33,112 bases of DNA from Loktanella salsilacus (GTDB lineage: Bacteria; Pseudomonadota; Alphaproteobacteria; Rhodobacterales; Rhodobacteraceae), in contig NZ_FOTF01000033.1 in NCBI RefSeq assembly GCF_900114485.1, positions 1-33,112 on the forward strand, in the 5' to 3' direction. The notes under the pieces were generated by a model. That model saw only the letters and a list, made by a program, of their open reading frames with translations. It was not told where the DNA came from and ran no database searches. Each line of letters begins with the position of its first letter. The first letter of the stretch is position 1. Below, piece by piece: positions 7,860-16,324 of this stretch. The translations under genes and the position numbers were made by a program.

Positions 7860-8453
7860 CTAGCCTTCTAGCATGACTGGCGTGCGGTCGCCCGCCAGAT
7901 AACGGCGCAGCACAGCTGGATAAAGCTGATGCTCCAGCGGCAGCAGCCGCTCTGCCAAAGACTGCGGCGTATCGCCCGCCCGTACGTCCATCCGCGCCTG
8001 CCCAAGGATCGGCCCATCGTCCAGATCGGCGGTCACCTCGTGCACGCTGCAGCCGTGCTGCGCATCGCCTGCCTCTAATGCGCGCGCGTGCGTTTGTAGG
8101 CCCTTATATTTCGGCAAAAGCGACGGGTGGATGTTCAACATCCGCCCCGCCCACTTCGCCGTAAAGCCGGGCGTCAGGATCCGCATGAAGCCCGCCAGCG
8201 CAATCATCTCGATGCCGGCCTCTTCCAAAACCACTTGAAGTTCGGCCTCGAACCCCTCGCGATCTTTGGGAAAATCGCGGTGATCCACCACGGCGGTCGG
8301 GATGCGCAGCGCATTCGCCTTTAGCAAACCGCCAGCGCCCGGATCATTCGCAATCACCAGTTTCGCGCGCCCCGGATGGTCGCCCACCATGTCTTTGGCC
8401 AGCGCGACCATATTGGACCCGCCGCCAGAGATCAAAATGCCGACCCGCTTCAC
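7860..8453 (-). CDS. purN: Phosphoribosylglycinamide formyltransferase
   Basis: 197 residues. It transfers formyl from 10-formyltetrahydrofolate to GAR, the third step of purine synthesis. Visible motifs are the N-terminal ISGGGSNM phosphate-binding loop, the catalytic Asn/His stretch [12 protein letters not shown], and the Asp in [10 protein letters not shown]. It overlaps the purM stop by four bases (ATGA), so the two are translationally coupled. Confidence 0.95.
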   Translation of the reverse strand: MKRVGILISGGGSNMVALAKDMVGDHPGRAKLVIANDPGAGGLLKANALRIPTAVVDHRDFPKDREGFEAELQVVLEEAGIEMIALAGFMRILTPGFTAKWAGRMLNIHPSLLPKYKGLQTHARALEAGDAQHGCSVHEVTADLDDGPILGQARMDVRAGDTPQSLAERLLPLEHQLYPAVLRRYLAGDRTPVMLEG

Positions 8454-9490
8454 TTCAGATCGCCCGTGTACCGCACGCCAGCGCCGTCCGCGACATGGCC
8501 CAGACGGTGGACCGTCTCGCCTGCTTCGGACAGCAGCGCAGTCAGCGCATCGGCGCGGTCAGCTGATACGACCAGCACCATGCCGATACCTGCGTTAAAC
8601 GTCTTGAGCATTTCAGCCGTGGCGATATTGCCGACCTGCGCCATCCAGCCAAACACGGGCGGCAGCGACCAAGAGGTCAAATCAATTTCGCAGCCCAGAT
8701 CATCCGGCAACACGCGCGGCAGGTTTTCTGTCAAACCGCCACCCGTGATATGCGCAAGCGCATGCACGCCGCCCGCCCGCACCGCAGCCAGCGCGGGTTT
8801 GACATACAGGCGTGTCGGCGTCAGCAAAGCCGTGCCCAAGGGCGCGTCAGCAAAAGGCGCAGCATCGTCCCACGACAGGCCGGACGCCTCTACAATGCGC
8901 CGCACCAGCGAATAGCCGTTGGAATGCACACCGTCGCTGGCCAAGCCAAGCAGGACATCGCCCGCGGCCACACCGCTTGGCAGATCCGCCCCGCGCTCCA
9001 TCGCGCCGACAGCAAAGCCAGCCAGATCGAAGTCGCCGCCATGATACATGCCCGGCATCTCGGCGGTTTCGCCGCCGATGAGGGCACAGCCAGAGGCTTC
9101 GCAGCCCGCCGCGATGCCTTCGATAATGCGCGTGGCCGAGTCTAGCTCCAGCTTGCCTGTCGCGAAATAATCGAGGAAAAACAGCGGCTCTGCGCCTTGG
9201 CAGACCAGATCGTTGACGCACATGGCGACCAGATCGATCCCGATCGTGTCCACATTGCCCGTATCAATCGCAATCCGCAGCTTGGTGCCAACACCGTCCG
9301 TGGCCGCCACAAGGATCGGGTCAATATAGCCCGCACCCTTCAGGTCAAACAGCGCGCCAAAGCCGCCAAGCCCGGCCATTGTGCCAGAACGCTGCGTGCG
9401 TTTGGCCGCTGGCTTGATCCGTTCCACGAGTGCGTTACCTGCGTCGATATCCACACCGGCGGCGGCGTAGGTCAATCCATCTGTCGTCAT
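8450..9490 (-). CDS. purM: Phosphoribosylformylglycinamidine cyclo-ligase
   Basis: 346 residues. It closes the imidazole ring to form AIR in purine synthesis, using ATP. Family motifs are GVGTKLRIA near residue 65, [11 protein letters not shown], and the Gly-rich [13 protein letters not shown]. The start ATG 9490 gives the usual [15 protein letters not shown] beginning; the longer frame to 9568 adds unconserved Arg-rich residues. Divergent from the small exported protein gene at 9636, with about 145 bp for both promoters. Confidence 0.95.
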   Translation of the reverse strand: MTTDGLTYAAAGVDIDAGNALVERIKPAAKRTQRSGTMAGLGGFGALFDLKGAGYIDPILVAATDGVGTKLRIAIDTGNVDTIGIDLVAMCVNDLVCQGAEPLFFLDYFATGKLELDSATRIIEGIAAGCEASGCALIGGETAEMPGMYHGGDFDLAGFAVGAMERGADLPSGVAAGDVLLGLASDGVHSNGYSLVRRIVEASGLSWDDAAPFADAPLGTALLTPTRLYVKPALAAVRAGGVHALAHITGGGLTENLPRVLPDDLGCEIDLTSWSLPPVFGWMAQVGNIATAEMLKTFNAGIGMVLVVSADRADALTALLSEAGETVHRLGHVADGAGVRYTGDLK

Positions 9491-9635
9491 TTTGCGATCC
9501 CCGCGTCTGCCCAGTCCCTGACCCCCGCGCGATACCCCAAGCCGCGCTTTGGTGCAACGCCGCAACACGCCCTTGCAATGCGCGAAATTCCGCCGATGTG
9601 ATGCAACCTTTTCGCGGCTGCGCAGTTATACTCAC

Positions 9636-9902
9636 ATGATGATACAGCGCATGATCCCCCTCCTCGCCCTTTTGGCCTCTCCTGCTGCGGCGGAAATTGT
9701 CCCTATGGACTTTTCCCCGATGGACGACGGCCCCTGGATCGAATTGCCCGAAGGGGCGGCCTTTAACACCGCGCCGCCCACTTACGACGACATCATCGCG
9801 ATGTCGGACCTTGACGGCGACCCCAGCGTGACCACCGCGAAAGAGCATGAAATGATCGCTTTGCTCAGCCAAGTCCTTGGCGCTTCTCCGATCACCAACT
9901 GA
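9636..9902 (+). CDS. Small exported protein of unknown function, 88 residues
   Basis: The start MMIQRMIPLLALLASPAAA is a typical Sec signal peptide, with likely cleavage after Ala-Ala-Ala before Glu20. The mature part is about 70 residues, acidic, with many Pro and Asp and no Cys. ATG 9636 or the next Met fits; the longer frame to 9549 crosses the divergent promoter region. I do not recognise the family. It lies 39 bp before the tRNA gene. Confidence 0.65.
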   Translation: MMIQRMIPLLALLASPAAAEIVPMDFSPMDDGPWIELPEGAAFNTAPPTYDDIIAMSDLDGDPSVTTAKEHEMIALLSQVLGASPITN

Positions 9903-9941
9903 CTTGACCCCGCCCGCCCATCCGCTATGCCTGCACGCGGC

Positions 9942-10017
9942 GGGCCTGTAGCTCAACGGTTAGAGCAGAGCGCTCATAACGCTTTGGTTGCGGGTTCAAA
10001 TCCTGCCGGGCCTACCA
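9942..10017 (+). tRNA. tRNA with CAT anticodon, probably tRNA-Ile2 (lysidine type), otherwise tRNA-Met
   Basis: A full 76-nt cloverleaf can be drawn: acceptor GGGCCTG pairing CGGGCCT (with two G-U pairs), D stem GCTC/GAGC, anticodon stem GAGCG/CGCTT around loop CTCATAA, T stem GCGGG/CCTGC around TTCAAAT, and encoded CCA. The anticodon CAT is at 9975-9977. The body resembles alphaproteobacterial tRNA-Ile2, where TilS modifies C34 to read AUA, more than elongator or initiator Met tRNA. That distinction is from memory of the families and is moderate. Confidence 0.9.
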
Positions 10018-10049
10018 ACCGCCATCCCAACAACGATACGACTGAATTA

Positions 10050-10070
10050 AAGGGCCAAGGCCCTTCATTC
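10050..10070 (+). terminator. Terminator hairpin of the tRNA gene
   Basis: AAGGGCC-AA-GGCCCTT, a 7-bp stem with a 2-base loop, followed by CATTCTTCT. It starts 33 bases after the CCA end and is the likely end of the tRNA transcript. Confidence 0.6.
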
Positions 10071-10113
10071 TTCTGGTCAAAAATACCTCGGGGGTTTGGG
10101 GGCTGGCCCCCAA
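10068..10113 (+). repeat. Copy B of the extragenic repeat with a GC hairpin
   Basis: The first 26 bases (10068-10093) are identical to 6106-6131. It ends in the hairpin TTGGGGGC/GCCCCCAA (10096-10103 and 10106-10113). It follows the tRNA terminator. Two copies about 4 kb apart, each after the end of a gene, suggest a dispersed family. The hairpin sequences differ while keeping pairing. Confidence 0.7.
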
Positions 10114-10162
10114 TGCAACACCCGCAAAGTACGTTTCCCCTGCGCGTTTAGAAACCAACCAC

Positions 10163-10200
10163 CCCTGCGCCGCGAAAATATCCCTGCGCCGCGAAAATAT
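10163..10200. repeat. 19-bp tandem direct repeat
   Basis: Two exact, adjacent copies of CCCTGCGCCGCGAAAATAT (10163-10181 and 10182-10200), just upstream of the FNR site. GGCGCGGC follows and can pair with the GCCGCG of the second copy. It may be a recent slippage duplication or a protein-binding array. Confidence 0.75.
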
Positions 10201-10211
10201 GGCGCGGCAGC

Positions 10212-10253
10212 TTGATCGACATCAACATCGGATCGCCTTGGCCCGATTATAGT
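10212..10253 (+). promoter_or_regulatory. FNR/FnrL-type class II promoter for the copper cluster
   Basis: TTGATCGACATCAA (10212-10225) is a perfect match to the FNR consensus TTGAT-N4-ATCAA. TATAGT at 10248-10253 lies where the -10 box should be if the FNR site is centred at -41.5, which puts the start near 10260. The geometry fits oxygen-regulated activation when oxygen is low. It drives the genes from 10389 on; the leader would be about 130 nt. Confidence 0.7.
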
Positions 10254-10290
10254 GATGATCTTCCGCGCGGACAGTTTTGACTGTGGCCTG

Positions 10291-10392
10291 ATGGGGCGGT
10301 TTTTCCGTCGCGTCCAGCCAGCCAAGGCAACCCGCGACGACGATTATCCGCAGACGCGGGATCGCGGTACCTTTGAAAGGATAATGCGATGA
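10291..10392 (+). CDS. Possible leader peptide overlapping the next gene (uncertain)
   Basis: An open frame from ATG 10291 (or ATG 10255, which lies upstream of the predicted transcript start) encodes an Arg-rich peptide beginning MGRFFRRVQPAK. It ends in a TGA that overlaps the next ATG in ATGA fashion. No clear ribosome binding site is seen before 10291. It could couple translation to the next gene or be chance. Confidence 0.25.
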   Translation: MGRFFRRVQPAKATRDDDYPQTRDRGTFERIMR

Positions 10393-10505
10393 TGCACGAT
10401 TATGGAATGGGCTACGGCACGGGATATGGCCTGATCTGGACGATATTGCTGGTCGTGATCGCTGGCGTCGCGATCGTGGCACTGCTGAAATACATCAAGA
10501 AATAA
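10389..10505 (+). CDS. Small membrane peptide, 38 residues, first gene of copper cluster
   Basis: Starts MMHDYGMGYGTGYG, a Met/His/Tyr/Gly-rich head, followed by one hydrophobic segment (about residues 15-33) and the basic end KYIKK. AAAGG eight bases before the ATG is a good ribosome binding site. Met and His residues near the N-terminus could bind copper, and similar peptides are common beside copper genes. No named family is recognised. It is 19 bp upstream of the DUF302 gene. Confidence 0.65.
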   Translation: MMHDYGMGYGTGYGLIWTILLVVIAGVAIVALLKYIKK

Positions 10506-10524
10506 TACCCGAAGGAGAAACACT

Positions 10525-10911
10525 ATGACCTACACAATCAATCGGACCATCACCGGATCAGACTTTGAAGAGGTGGATGCCCGCACGCGCAAGGCGCTTT
10601 CTGATGCGGGGTTTGGCATCCTGACGGAAATCGATGTCGCTGCAACAATGCACAAGAAGCTGGACATCGACATGGACGCTTATCGCATTCTTGGGGCCTG
10701 CAACCCGCAGATGGCCTATCAGGCGATCCAGATCGAGCCGCGCGTGGGGGCCATGCTGCCGTGCAACGTCATCCTGCGTGCGACAGACGGCGGTGTCGAG
10801 GTCAGCGCTATCGACCCCGTCATGTCGATGCAGGCGATCGATAACGCAGACCTGCACGCCGTCGCGGGCAAGGTGCGCGACCTTCTAAAAGCCGCGGTCG
10901 CGGCGATCTAA
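10525..10911 (+). CDS. DUF302 domain protein
   Basis: 128 residues, single domain, no signal peptide. It matches DUF302 by the early FEEVDARTRKALSDAGFGIL, the central ILGACNPQMAYQAI, and the MLPCNVILR strand. DUF302 proteins are small alpha/beta proteins of unknown function, frequent next to redox and metal-efflux genes. AAGGAG precedes the ATG by nine bases. The TVP38 gene starts two bases after its stop. Confidence 0.88.
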   Translation: MTYTINRTITGSDFEEVDARTRKALSDAGFGILTEIDVAATMHKKLDIDMDAYRILGACNPQMAYQAIQIEPRVGAMLPCNVILRATDGGVEVSAIDPVMSMQAIDNADLHAVAGKVRDLLKAAVAAI

Positions 10912-10913
10912 TC

Positions 10914-11588
10914 ATGCGCAGCCGTGCCGGTCTGGTGGCCGTCGTTATGTTTGTAGCGGTCGTCGCACTGTGTGTCTGGTGGTTTGCGCCGTCCATTCTG
11001 ACCGACGCAAAGCGGCTGATGGACCGCGATACGCTGATGGCGTTTGTGGCGCAGGCGGGGCATTGGGGCCCGGTGCTGATTGTCGGCTTAATGGTGGTCG
11101 CAGTGGTGGCCAGCCCGCTGCCCAGTGCGCCCATCGCACTGGCGGCGGGCGCGGCTTACGGGCATCTTTGGGGCACTGTTCAGGTTGTTCTGGGGGCAGA
11201 GCTGGGTGCGCTGATTGCCTTCGGCCTTGCCCGGGTGCTGGGGCGCGATGCGCTGCGCCACATGTTCGGCGACAAGGTTGACGCAGGATTGCTCGGCTCG
11301 CAAAATGCCCTCATGGCAACGGTCTTTGCCAGTCGTTTGATGCCTTTTGTGTCTTTCGACCTGATCAGTTACGCGGCAGGCCTAAGTGGTCTGCAGCCTT
11401 GGCGCTTTGCTGTCGCTACATTGGCGGGCATCGTTCCCGCCAGTTTCGTGCTTGTGTATTTGGGCGGCGAGGCTGCAAGCGGCGACATGGGCCGGGCCAC
11501 ATGGGCTGTTCTGGGCCTTGGGCTTTTCACCGGATTACCCCTGCTTTGGGTCGCAACCAAACGGGGCGACCAAGGCGACCGGACCTGA
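10914..11588 (+). CDS. TVP38/TMEM64 (DedA-like) family membrane protein
   Basis: 224 residues. The protein has about five to six hydrophobic segments, with the SNARE-associated/DedA core from about residue 60 to 180 (VVASPLPSAPIALAAGAAYG, then FASRLMPFVSFDLISYAAGL). Family members sit in the inner membrane; several are thought to flip or transport lipids, and others occur beside mercury or copper genes. The substrate here is unknown. Its place between DUF302 and a Cu(I) ATPase suggests membrane support for metal stress, as inference. Confidence 0.88.
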   Translation: MRSRAGLVAVVMFVAVVALCVWWFAPSILTDAKRLMDRDTLMAFVAQAGHWGPVLIVGLMVVAVVASPLPSAPIALAAGAAYGHLWGTVQVVLGAELGALIAFGLARVLGRDALRHMFGDKVDAGLLGSQNALMATVFASRLMPFVSFDLISYAAGLSGLQPWRFAVATLAGIVPASFVLVYLGGEAASGDMGRATWAVLGLGLFTGLPLLWVATKRGDQGDRT

Positions 11589-11674
11589 CGATCGCGATCT
11601 GACGATACGGATTTGAAATCTGGCAGCGGATGGCCTGCGCAAGCCATCACAACACAGCAGAAAGTTGGCACCAC

Positions 11675-14008
11675 ATGGACCACGCGCATGATATGACGAA
11701 AGAGCCTGCCCCAGCGGGGGCGGACACGGCAACGGACCCGGTCTGCGGCATGACGGTCACCATCAAGCCAAAGGGACGGTCAGAGACGTATCAGGACCAA
11801 ACGTTCCATTTCTGCTCTGACAAATGCCAAACAAAGTTTAAGGGCGATCCTTGGTTTTATGCCAGCGGCCGGGCTGCGGACAAACCCAAGGTCGTCGTCG
11901 CCGGCACGCAGTATACCTGCCCGATGCACCCCGAAATCGTCCGCGATGCGCCGGGGGCCTGCCCGCTGTGCGGCATGGCGCTGGAACCGATGACGCCCAC
12001 GGATGAACCTTCGCACGAGCTGGTGGATTTCACCCGCAGGCTCTGGATCTCGGTCGCGGCAGCGGTGCCGCTGATCGTGTTGACGATGGGCGGTATGGTC
12101 GGCCTGCCGGTCCGCGACTGGCTGGGGCATCAAATCGCGGCTTATCTGGAATTTCTGCTGGCGACCCCAATCGTGCTGTGGGCGGCATTGCCATTCTTCC
12201 AGCGCGGCTGGGATTCCGTCGTCAACCGCAGCCCGAACATGTGGACCCTCATCTCGCTTGGCGTCGGGTCCGCCTATACATATTCGCTGTTCGCCACCTT
12301 CCTGCCGGGGGTGTTTCCCGCGATCTATCGCACGGATGGCGGGGTCGGCACCTATTTCGAGGCGTCTGTCGTCATCGTCGCCTTGATTTTTGTCGGTCAG
12401 GTGCTGGAATTGCGCGCCCGCGAACGCACCGGCGACGCGATCCGCGCCCTGCTTGATCTGGCACCGAAGACCGCCCGGCGCATCACGCCGGACGGCGACG
12501 AATACGACGCCCCGCTGGAAAACGTCATGGCAGGCGACCTGCTGCGCGTGCGGCCGGGGGAAGCGGTGCCGGTCGATGGCGAGGTCACGGACGGCCATTC
12601 GTCCTTTGACGAAAGCATGATCACCGGAGAAGCGCTGCCGGTCGAAAAGGCCAAGGGCGACACCGTCACGGGCGGGACGATCAACAAGACCGGCACAATC
12701 GCGATGAAGGCAACCAAGGTCGGCGCGGATACCGTGCTGTCCAAGATCGTCGAGATGGTGTCGAACGCCAAACGGTCCCGCGCACCGATTCAGGGTCTGG
12801 CTGATCGGGTTTCGGCCATTTTCGTGCCAACTGTCGTGGGTGTGGCGCTGCTGGCCTTTGCCGGGTGGTTCATCTGGGGGCCGAACCCGGGGTTCGTTCA
12901 TGCCATTGCCGCAGCTGTGTCGGTGCTGATTATCGCCTGCCCTTGCGCCTTAGGGCTCGCCACGCCGATCTCTATCACGACGGCGGCGGGACGCGGGGCG
13001 CAGGCGGGTGTGCTGATCAAGGACGCCGAGGCGCTGGAACGCATGGCGCGGGTCGACACCGTGATCGTGGACAAGACCGGCACGCTGACCATGGGCAAGC
13101 CCGAACTGACAGATGTCGTGGCCTTTGACGGCGCGACGCAGGACATCGTGCTGTCCCTTGCGGCCGCGCTAGAGCACGCATCAGAGCATCCTTTGGCAGA
13201 GGCCATCGTCGCCGGGGCCAAGGCCCGCGGGATCACGCCGTGGACCGCCACCGATTTCGAAGCGGTGACAGGCAAAGGCGTGAAAGGAACTGTCGACGGT
13301 CAGGCCATCGCCTTTGGGAATAGCGCGATGATGCAATCCCTTGGGCTGGACACCGATGCGGCGACCGCCGCCGCCGAGGCGTTGCAAGAAGACGGCAAGA
13401 CCGCAATGTTCCTTGCCCGCGATGGTGTGTTGATCGGGATCGTAGCCGTGGCGGACCCGATCAAAGACACGACCGCAGCGGCCCTACGCAGCCTGCACGA
13501 TTTGGGCCTGCGGGTCATCATGGCCACGGGCGACAACGCCCGCACGGCGCAGGTCGTGGCCGACCGCCTTGGCATCGACGAAGTGCGCGCTGGCGTGCTG
13601 CCCGAAGACAAAAAGGCGCTGGTTGACCGCCTGCGCACCGAAGGGCGCTTTATCGCCATGGCTGGCGACGGTGTGAACGATGCCCCCGCACTGGCCGCTG
13701 CCGATGTGGGAATCGCCATGGGGACCGGCGCAGATGTCGCGATGGAAAGCGCCGGGATCACGTTACTGGGCGGCGATTTGACCGGCATCGTGCGGGCACG
13801 AAAGCTGGCAGTGGCGACCCTGCGCAACATTAAGCAGAACCTGTTCTTCGCCTTTGCCTACAACGCCATCGGTATCCCGATCGCGGCGGGTCTGCTTTAT
13901 CCCGTGTTCGGCGTTCTGCTGTCACCGATGATTGCCGCCGCCGCCATGAGCTTGTCTTCGGTGTCCGTCATCTCGAACGCCCTGCGTTTGCGCCGGGTCA
14001 AGCTGTGA
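11675..14008 (+). CDS. copA: Cu(I)-exporting P-type ATPase with N-terminal YHS and metal-binding domains
   Basis: 777 residues from ATG 11675 (the frame is open from 11630). It pumps Cu(I) out of the cytoplasm using ATP. Instead of the usual HMA domains, the N-terminus has a YHS domain (DPVCGM at 21-26, FHFCSDKC at 44-51) and then a YTCPMHPEI...CPLCGM metal-binding module (residues 80-101). The core shows TGE, the CPC transport motif in [13 protein letters not shown] (about residue 420), DKTGTLT (about 465), an HP motif, and [25 protein letters not shown] and [17 protein letters not shown] are P1B-1 copper signatures. It is the last gene of the FNR-promoted cluster. Gene name by family; specificity is predicted. 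Confidence 0.92.
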   Translation: MDHAHDMTKEPAPAGADTATDPVCGMTVTIKPKGRSETYQDQTFHFCSDKCQTKFKGDPWFYASGRAADKPKVVVAGTQYTCPMHPEIVRDAPGACPLCGMALEPMTPTDEPSHELVDFTRRLWISVAAAVPLIVLTMGGMVGLPVRDWLGHQIAAYLEFLLATPIVLWAALPFFQRGWDSVVNRSPNMWTLISLGVGSAYTYSLFATFLPGVFPAIYRTDGGVGTYFEASVVIVALIFVGQVLELRARERTGDAIRALLDLAPKTARRITPDGDEYDAPLENVMAGDLLRVRPGEAVPVDGEVTDGHSSFDESMITGEALPVEKAKGDTVTGGTINKTGTIAMKATKVGADTVLSKIVEMVSNAKRSRAPIQGLADRVSAIFVPTVVGVALLAFAGWFIWGPNPGFVHAIAAAVSVLIIACPCALGLATPISITTAAGRGAQAGVLIKDAEALERMARVDTVIVDKTGTLTMGKPELTDVVAFDGATQDIVLSLAAALEHASEHPLAEAIVAGAKARGITPWTATDFEAVTGKGVKGTVDGQAIAFGNSAMMQSLGLDTDAATAAAEALQEDGKTAMFLARDGVLIGIVAVADPIKDTTAAALRSLHDLGLRVIMATGDNARTAQVVADRLGIDEVRAGVLPEDKKALVDRLRTEGRFIAMAGDGVNDAPALAAADVGIAMGTGADVAMESAGITLLGGDLTGIVRARKLAVATLRNIKQNLFFAFAYNAIGIPIAAGLLYPVFGVLLSPMIAAAAMSLSSVSVISNALRLRRVKL

Positions 14009-14012
14009 GCGA

Positions 14013-14042
14013 GGCACGGCACTGGGCGCGGCGGCCCGTGCC
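14013..14042 (+). terminator. Possible terminator after copA
   Basis: GGCACGG (14013-14019) pairs with CCGTGCC (14036-14042) across a 16-base GC-rich loop, starting five bases after the copA stop. No U tract follows, so the call is weak. Confidence 0.35.
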
Positions 14043-14120
14043 GCATAAGGCGCGCGGGATGACGACGCTGAACGTGCAAGCCTCCGCCTGAGGGCTGCCC
14101 CTTGCCCGGTACTTGCCGCG

Positions 14121-15440
14121 TCAGGTCATGCGCGACCAGTGCGGGTGCAAATCATCCACCGTCACGGGATGCGCGTGACGGTGCCCCGTGTCTGCATCCC
14201 GCAGATGTGGATGGTCTGCCGGCAGATCGTCGTGCCGATGCACAACGGGACCCTCTGCCGCTGCGGGCCACAGGATCACGGCCAGCACAACCGACGCTGC
14301 GGCAATGACGGCCAGTACCGCAAATGTCGGCCCCATGCCGACCTGTGCCCCAAGCCAGCCCGCCAGCGGATAGGTGATTAACCAGCAGCCGTGCGACAGC
14401 GCGAACTGGGCGGCAAAAAGCGCGGGTCGATCCTCTGCCATAGCGGATCGCCGCAAAAGGCGCCCCGACGGCGTTTGGACCACCGCATAGCCAAGGCCCA
14501 GAATGACCCACAGCGCTACGATGCCACCAAACCCCGCCGCCATCAGGACGGGTCCCGCAATCAGGCCCGCCGTCAGCACAATCGCGCCGCCCAGCATCAC
14601 CGGACGGTCGGGGACCCGGTCCAGCAGGCGCGGCAAGGTCAGCGCGGCCAGCATCGACCCCGCCCCAAAGGCCGCCAGCGCCAAGGCGACTTGGCTTTGC
14701 CCCAAGCCCAGATCGGCCTGCACGATCACCACCGTATTGACGATTACCATCGCGCCAGCCGCCGCAACGCCAAGGTTCAGCGCCAGCAAGCCGCGCAAGC
14801 GCGGCGTCGCCAGATACAGCCGGATGCCGCGGGTTGTGCGGCTCCAGATACTGCGGGCGACCGCTGGCGCGGGACTTGGCAACGTCACCGATACCACCAG
14901 CGCCGCAGAGGCGAGGAAGCCGATCACCGTGCCGCCAAACAGCGCCGGAAAGCTGACCAGCGTCAGCAAGGCGGCTGCAAGCATGGGCGAGATCAGGTTT
15001 TCCAGATCATAGGCCAGCCGCGACAGCGATAGCGCGCGGGTATAGTCCCGCTCATCCGGCAGCACATCGGGGATCGTCGCCTGAAACGTCGGCGTGAAAC
15101 CAGCTGACGCAGCCTGCAAGGCAAAGATCAGCACATAGACCTGCCAAACCTCGGTCACGAAAGGCAAGGCAAGCGCGACCGCCGCGCGGACCAGATCCAA
15201 CGCGACCAGCATGCGGCGGCGCGGCAAACGTTCGGCAAAGGCCGCGGCGATGGGGGCCAAGACGACGTATGCCACCATCTTGATCGCAAGCGCTGTGCCC
15301 AGCACCACCCCGGCATCCGCCCCCGCCAGATCATAGGCCAACAGACCCAGCGCAACCGTCGCAAGGCCAGTGCCCAGCAGCGCGATGACCTGCGCGGCAA
15401 AAAGGTGGCGATAGGTCCGATTGGCGAAAATTTGCAGCAT
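14121..15440 (-). CDS. MFS transporter with His-rich C-terminal tail (NreB-like metal exporter candidate)
   Basis: 439 residues, with about 12 hydrophobic segments up to residue 395. A soluble tail then contains repeated His (HRHDD, HPHL, GHRHAH, LHPHW), about nine His in 35 residues. The MFS motif A-like loop is AERLPRRRM between helices 2 and 3. A His-rich tail on an MFS exporter is the hallmark of NreB-type nickel efflux proteins, so metal export is a reasonable guess. AAGGA lies ten bases before the ATG. It is the third gene of a minus-strand operon after the MerR regulator and ynfA, with a 15-bp gap to ynfA. Confidence 0.85.
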   Translation of the reverse strand: MLQIFANRTYRHLFAAQVIALLGTGLATVALGLLAYDLAGADAGVVLGTALAIKMVAYVVLAPIAAAFAERLPRRRMLVALDLVRAAVALALPFVTEVWQVYVLIFALQAASAGFTPTFQATIPDVLPDERDYTRALSLSRLAYDLENLISPMLAAALLTLVSFPALFGGTVIGFLASAALVVSVTLPSPAPAVARSIWSRTTRGIRLYLATPRLRGLLALNLGVAAAGAMVIVNTVVIVQADLGLGQSQVALALAAFGAGSMLAALTLPRLLDRVPDRPVMLGGAIVLTAGLIAGPVLMAAGFGGIVALWVILGLGYAVVQTPSGRLLRRSAMAEDRPALFAAQFALSHGCWLITYPLAGWLGAQVGMGPTFAVLAVIAAASVVLAVILWPAAAEGPVVHRHDDLPADHPHLRDADTGHRHAHPVTVDDLHPHWSRMT

Positions 15441-15455
15441 AACGGTTTTCGTCCT

Positions 15456-15791
15456 TTAGGTGGCGCGCGGCGCAAGCAAGATAATCCCGGCGCCGATCAG
15501 GCAAACGATAGCACCCGTGACATCCCATGTATCGGGCCGCCGTCCCTCGACCACCCAAAGCCATACCATAGAGGTCGCGATATAAACCCCGCCATAGGCC
15601 GCAAACGCACGTCCGGCGGCATCGGACGGCGATAGGGTCAGCAACCCTGCAAAGACCGCAAGGGACATCAGGCCGGGCAACAGCCAATAGGCCGAAGCGC
15701 CCTGCCGCATCCAGGCCCAGACCGCAAAACATCCGGCAATTTCGGCCAAGGCCGCGATGGCATAGATCGCAAGGGTGGGAAACGCTGTCAT
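15456..15791 (-). CDS. ynfA: YnfA family (UPF0060) small multidrug-resistance-like membrane protein
   Basis: 111 residues from ATG 15791, four hydrophobic segments, normal length for YnfA. Recognised by [34 protein letters not shown] and the ending [17 protein letters not shown]. YnfA proteins belong to the small multidrug resistance superfamily, and some export cationic compounds. The longer frame to 15842 reads into the MerR gene. It begins one base after the MerR stop codon, so it is very likely cotranscribed with it. Confidence 0.92.
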   Translation of the reverse strand: MTAFPTLAIYAIAALAEIAGCFAVWAWMRQGASAYWLLPGLMSLAVFAGLLTLSPSDAAGRAFAAYGGVYIATSMVWLWVVEGRRPDTWDVTGAIVCLIGAGIILLAPRAT

Positions 15792-15792
15792 T

Positions 15793-16230
15793 CTAAACGC
15801 CCTGCCCCGTCCGGGCCTGATGGTCCTGCGCGCAAAGACCATGATCGCTAAGCACCTCGATCACGCGGCAATCGGCGATGGTCCCTTTGGCACATTGCGT
15901 GATCATGCGTTCCAATTCTGCCTGCAAGGCGGTCAGCCGCGTGATGCGCTCTTTGACCGCGACCAGTTGCTGTGTCGCGATCACGTCGGCCGCCGCGCAG
16001 GACTGGCTTGGGCTATCCGACAGACTCAGCAGGTCGCGGATCGCGTCTAGCGGAAAGCCAAGGTCGCGTGCATGGCGGATGAACGCCAGCCGTTCGCGCG
16101 CTTTCGCCCCGTACAGGCGCTGGTTCCCGGCGCTGCGTTCAGGCTCTGGCAGCAGTCCGATTTGTTCGTAATAGCGAATGGTCGGCACCTTCACACCCGC
16201 CGCCTGCCCCAGTTTTCCGATCGTCAGCAT
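15793..16230 (-). CDS. MerR-family heavy-metal regulator (PbrR/CadR/ZntR type)
   Basis: 145 residues from ATG 16230. The winged helix-turn-helix is at 1-70 ([24 protein letters not shown], in two parts), followed by the dimer coiled coil. The metal-site cysteines are Cys78, Cys113 and Cys121, plus Cys133. The 78/113/~120 spacing matches PbrR and CadR rather than the copper CueR pattern, so Pb, Cd or Zn are the expected signals. The protein should bind the long-spacer promoter between it and the divergent ATPase at 16325 and distort it on metal binding. The longer frame to 16425 overlaps that promoter and is not the gene. Confidence 0.9.
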   Translation of the reverse strand: MLTIGKLGQAAGVKVPTIRYYEQIGLLPEPERSAGNQRLYGAKARERLAFIRHARDLGFPLDAIRDLLSLSDSPSQSCAAADVIATQQLVAVKERITRLTALQAELERMITQCAKGTIADCRVIEVLSDHGLCAQDHQARTGQGV

Positions 16231-16240
16231 AAGAAACCTC

Positions 16241-16271
16241 TTGAAGCTATAGTGACTAGAGACATTAGGTT
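16241..16271 (+). promoter_or_regulatory. MerR-type promoter/operator for the Zn/Cd/Pb ATPase
   Basis: TTGAAG (-35) and TAGGTT (-10) are separated by 19 bases, the unusual long spacer of MerR-regulated promoters. The spacer has an imperfect dyad CTATAGT-G-ACTAGAG. It closely resembles the known pbr promoter spacer (CTATAGTAACTAGAG). It sits 53 bp before the ATPase start. Confidence 0.8.
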
Positions 16272-16324
16272 GGTCGCTGAAGTGATACAAGCACCCGCGT
16301 TCGCGGCACGAAAGGCGTAATAAA

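Noticed and set aside
11780-12901. Minus-strand frame of 373 codons inside the copper ATPase
   Set aside because: It is antisense shadow of a well-conserved ATPase, rich in Arg/Asp/Gln/His with no motif.
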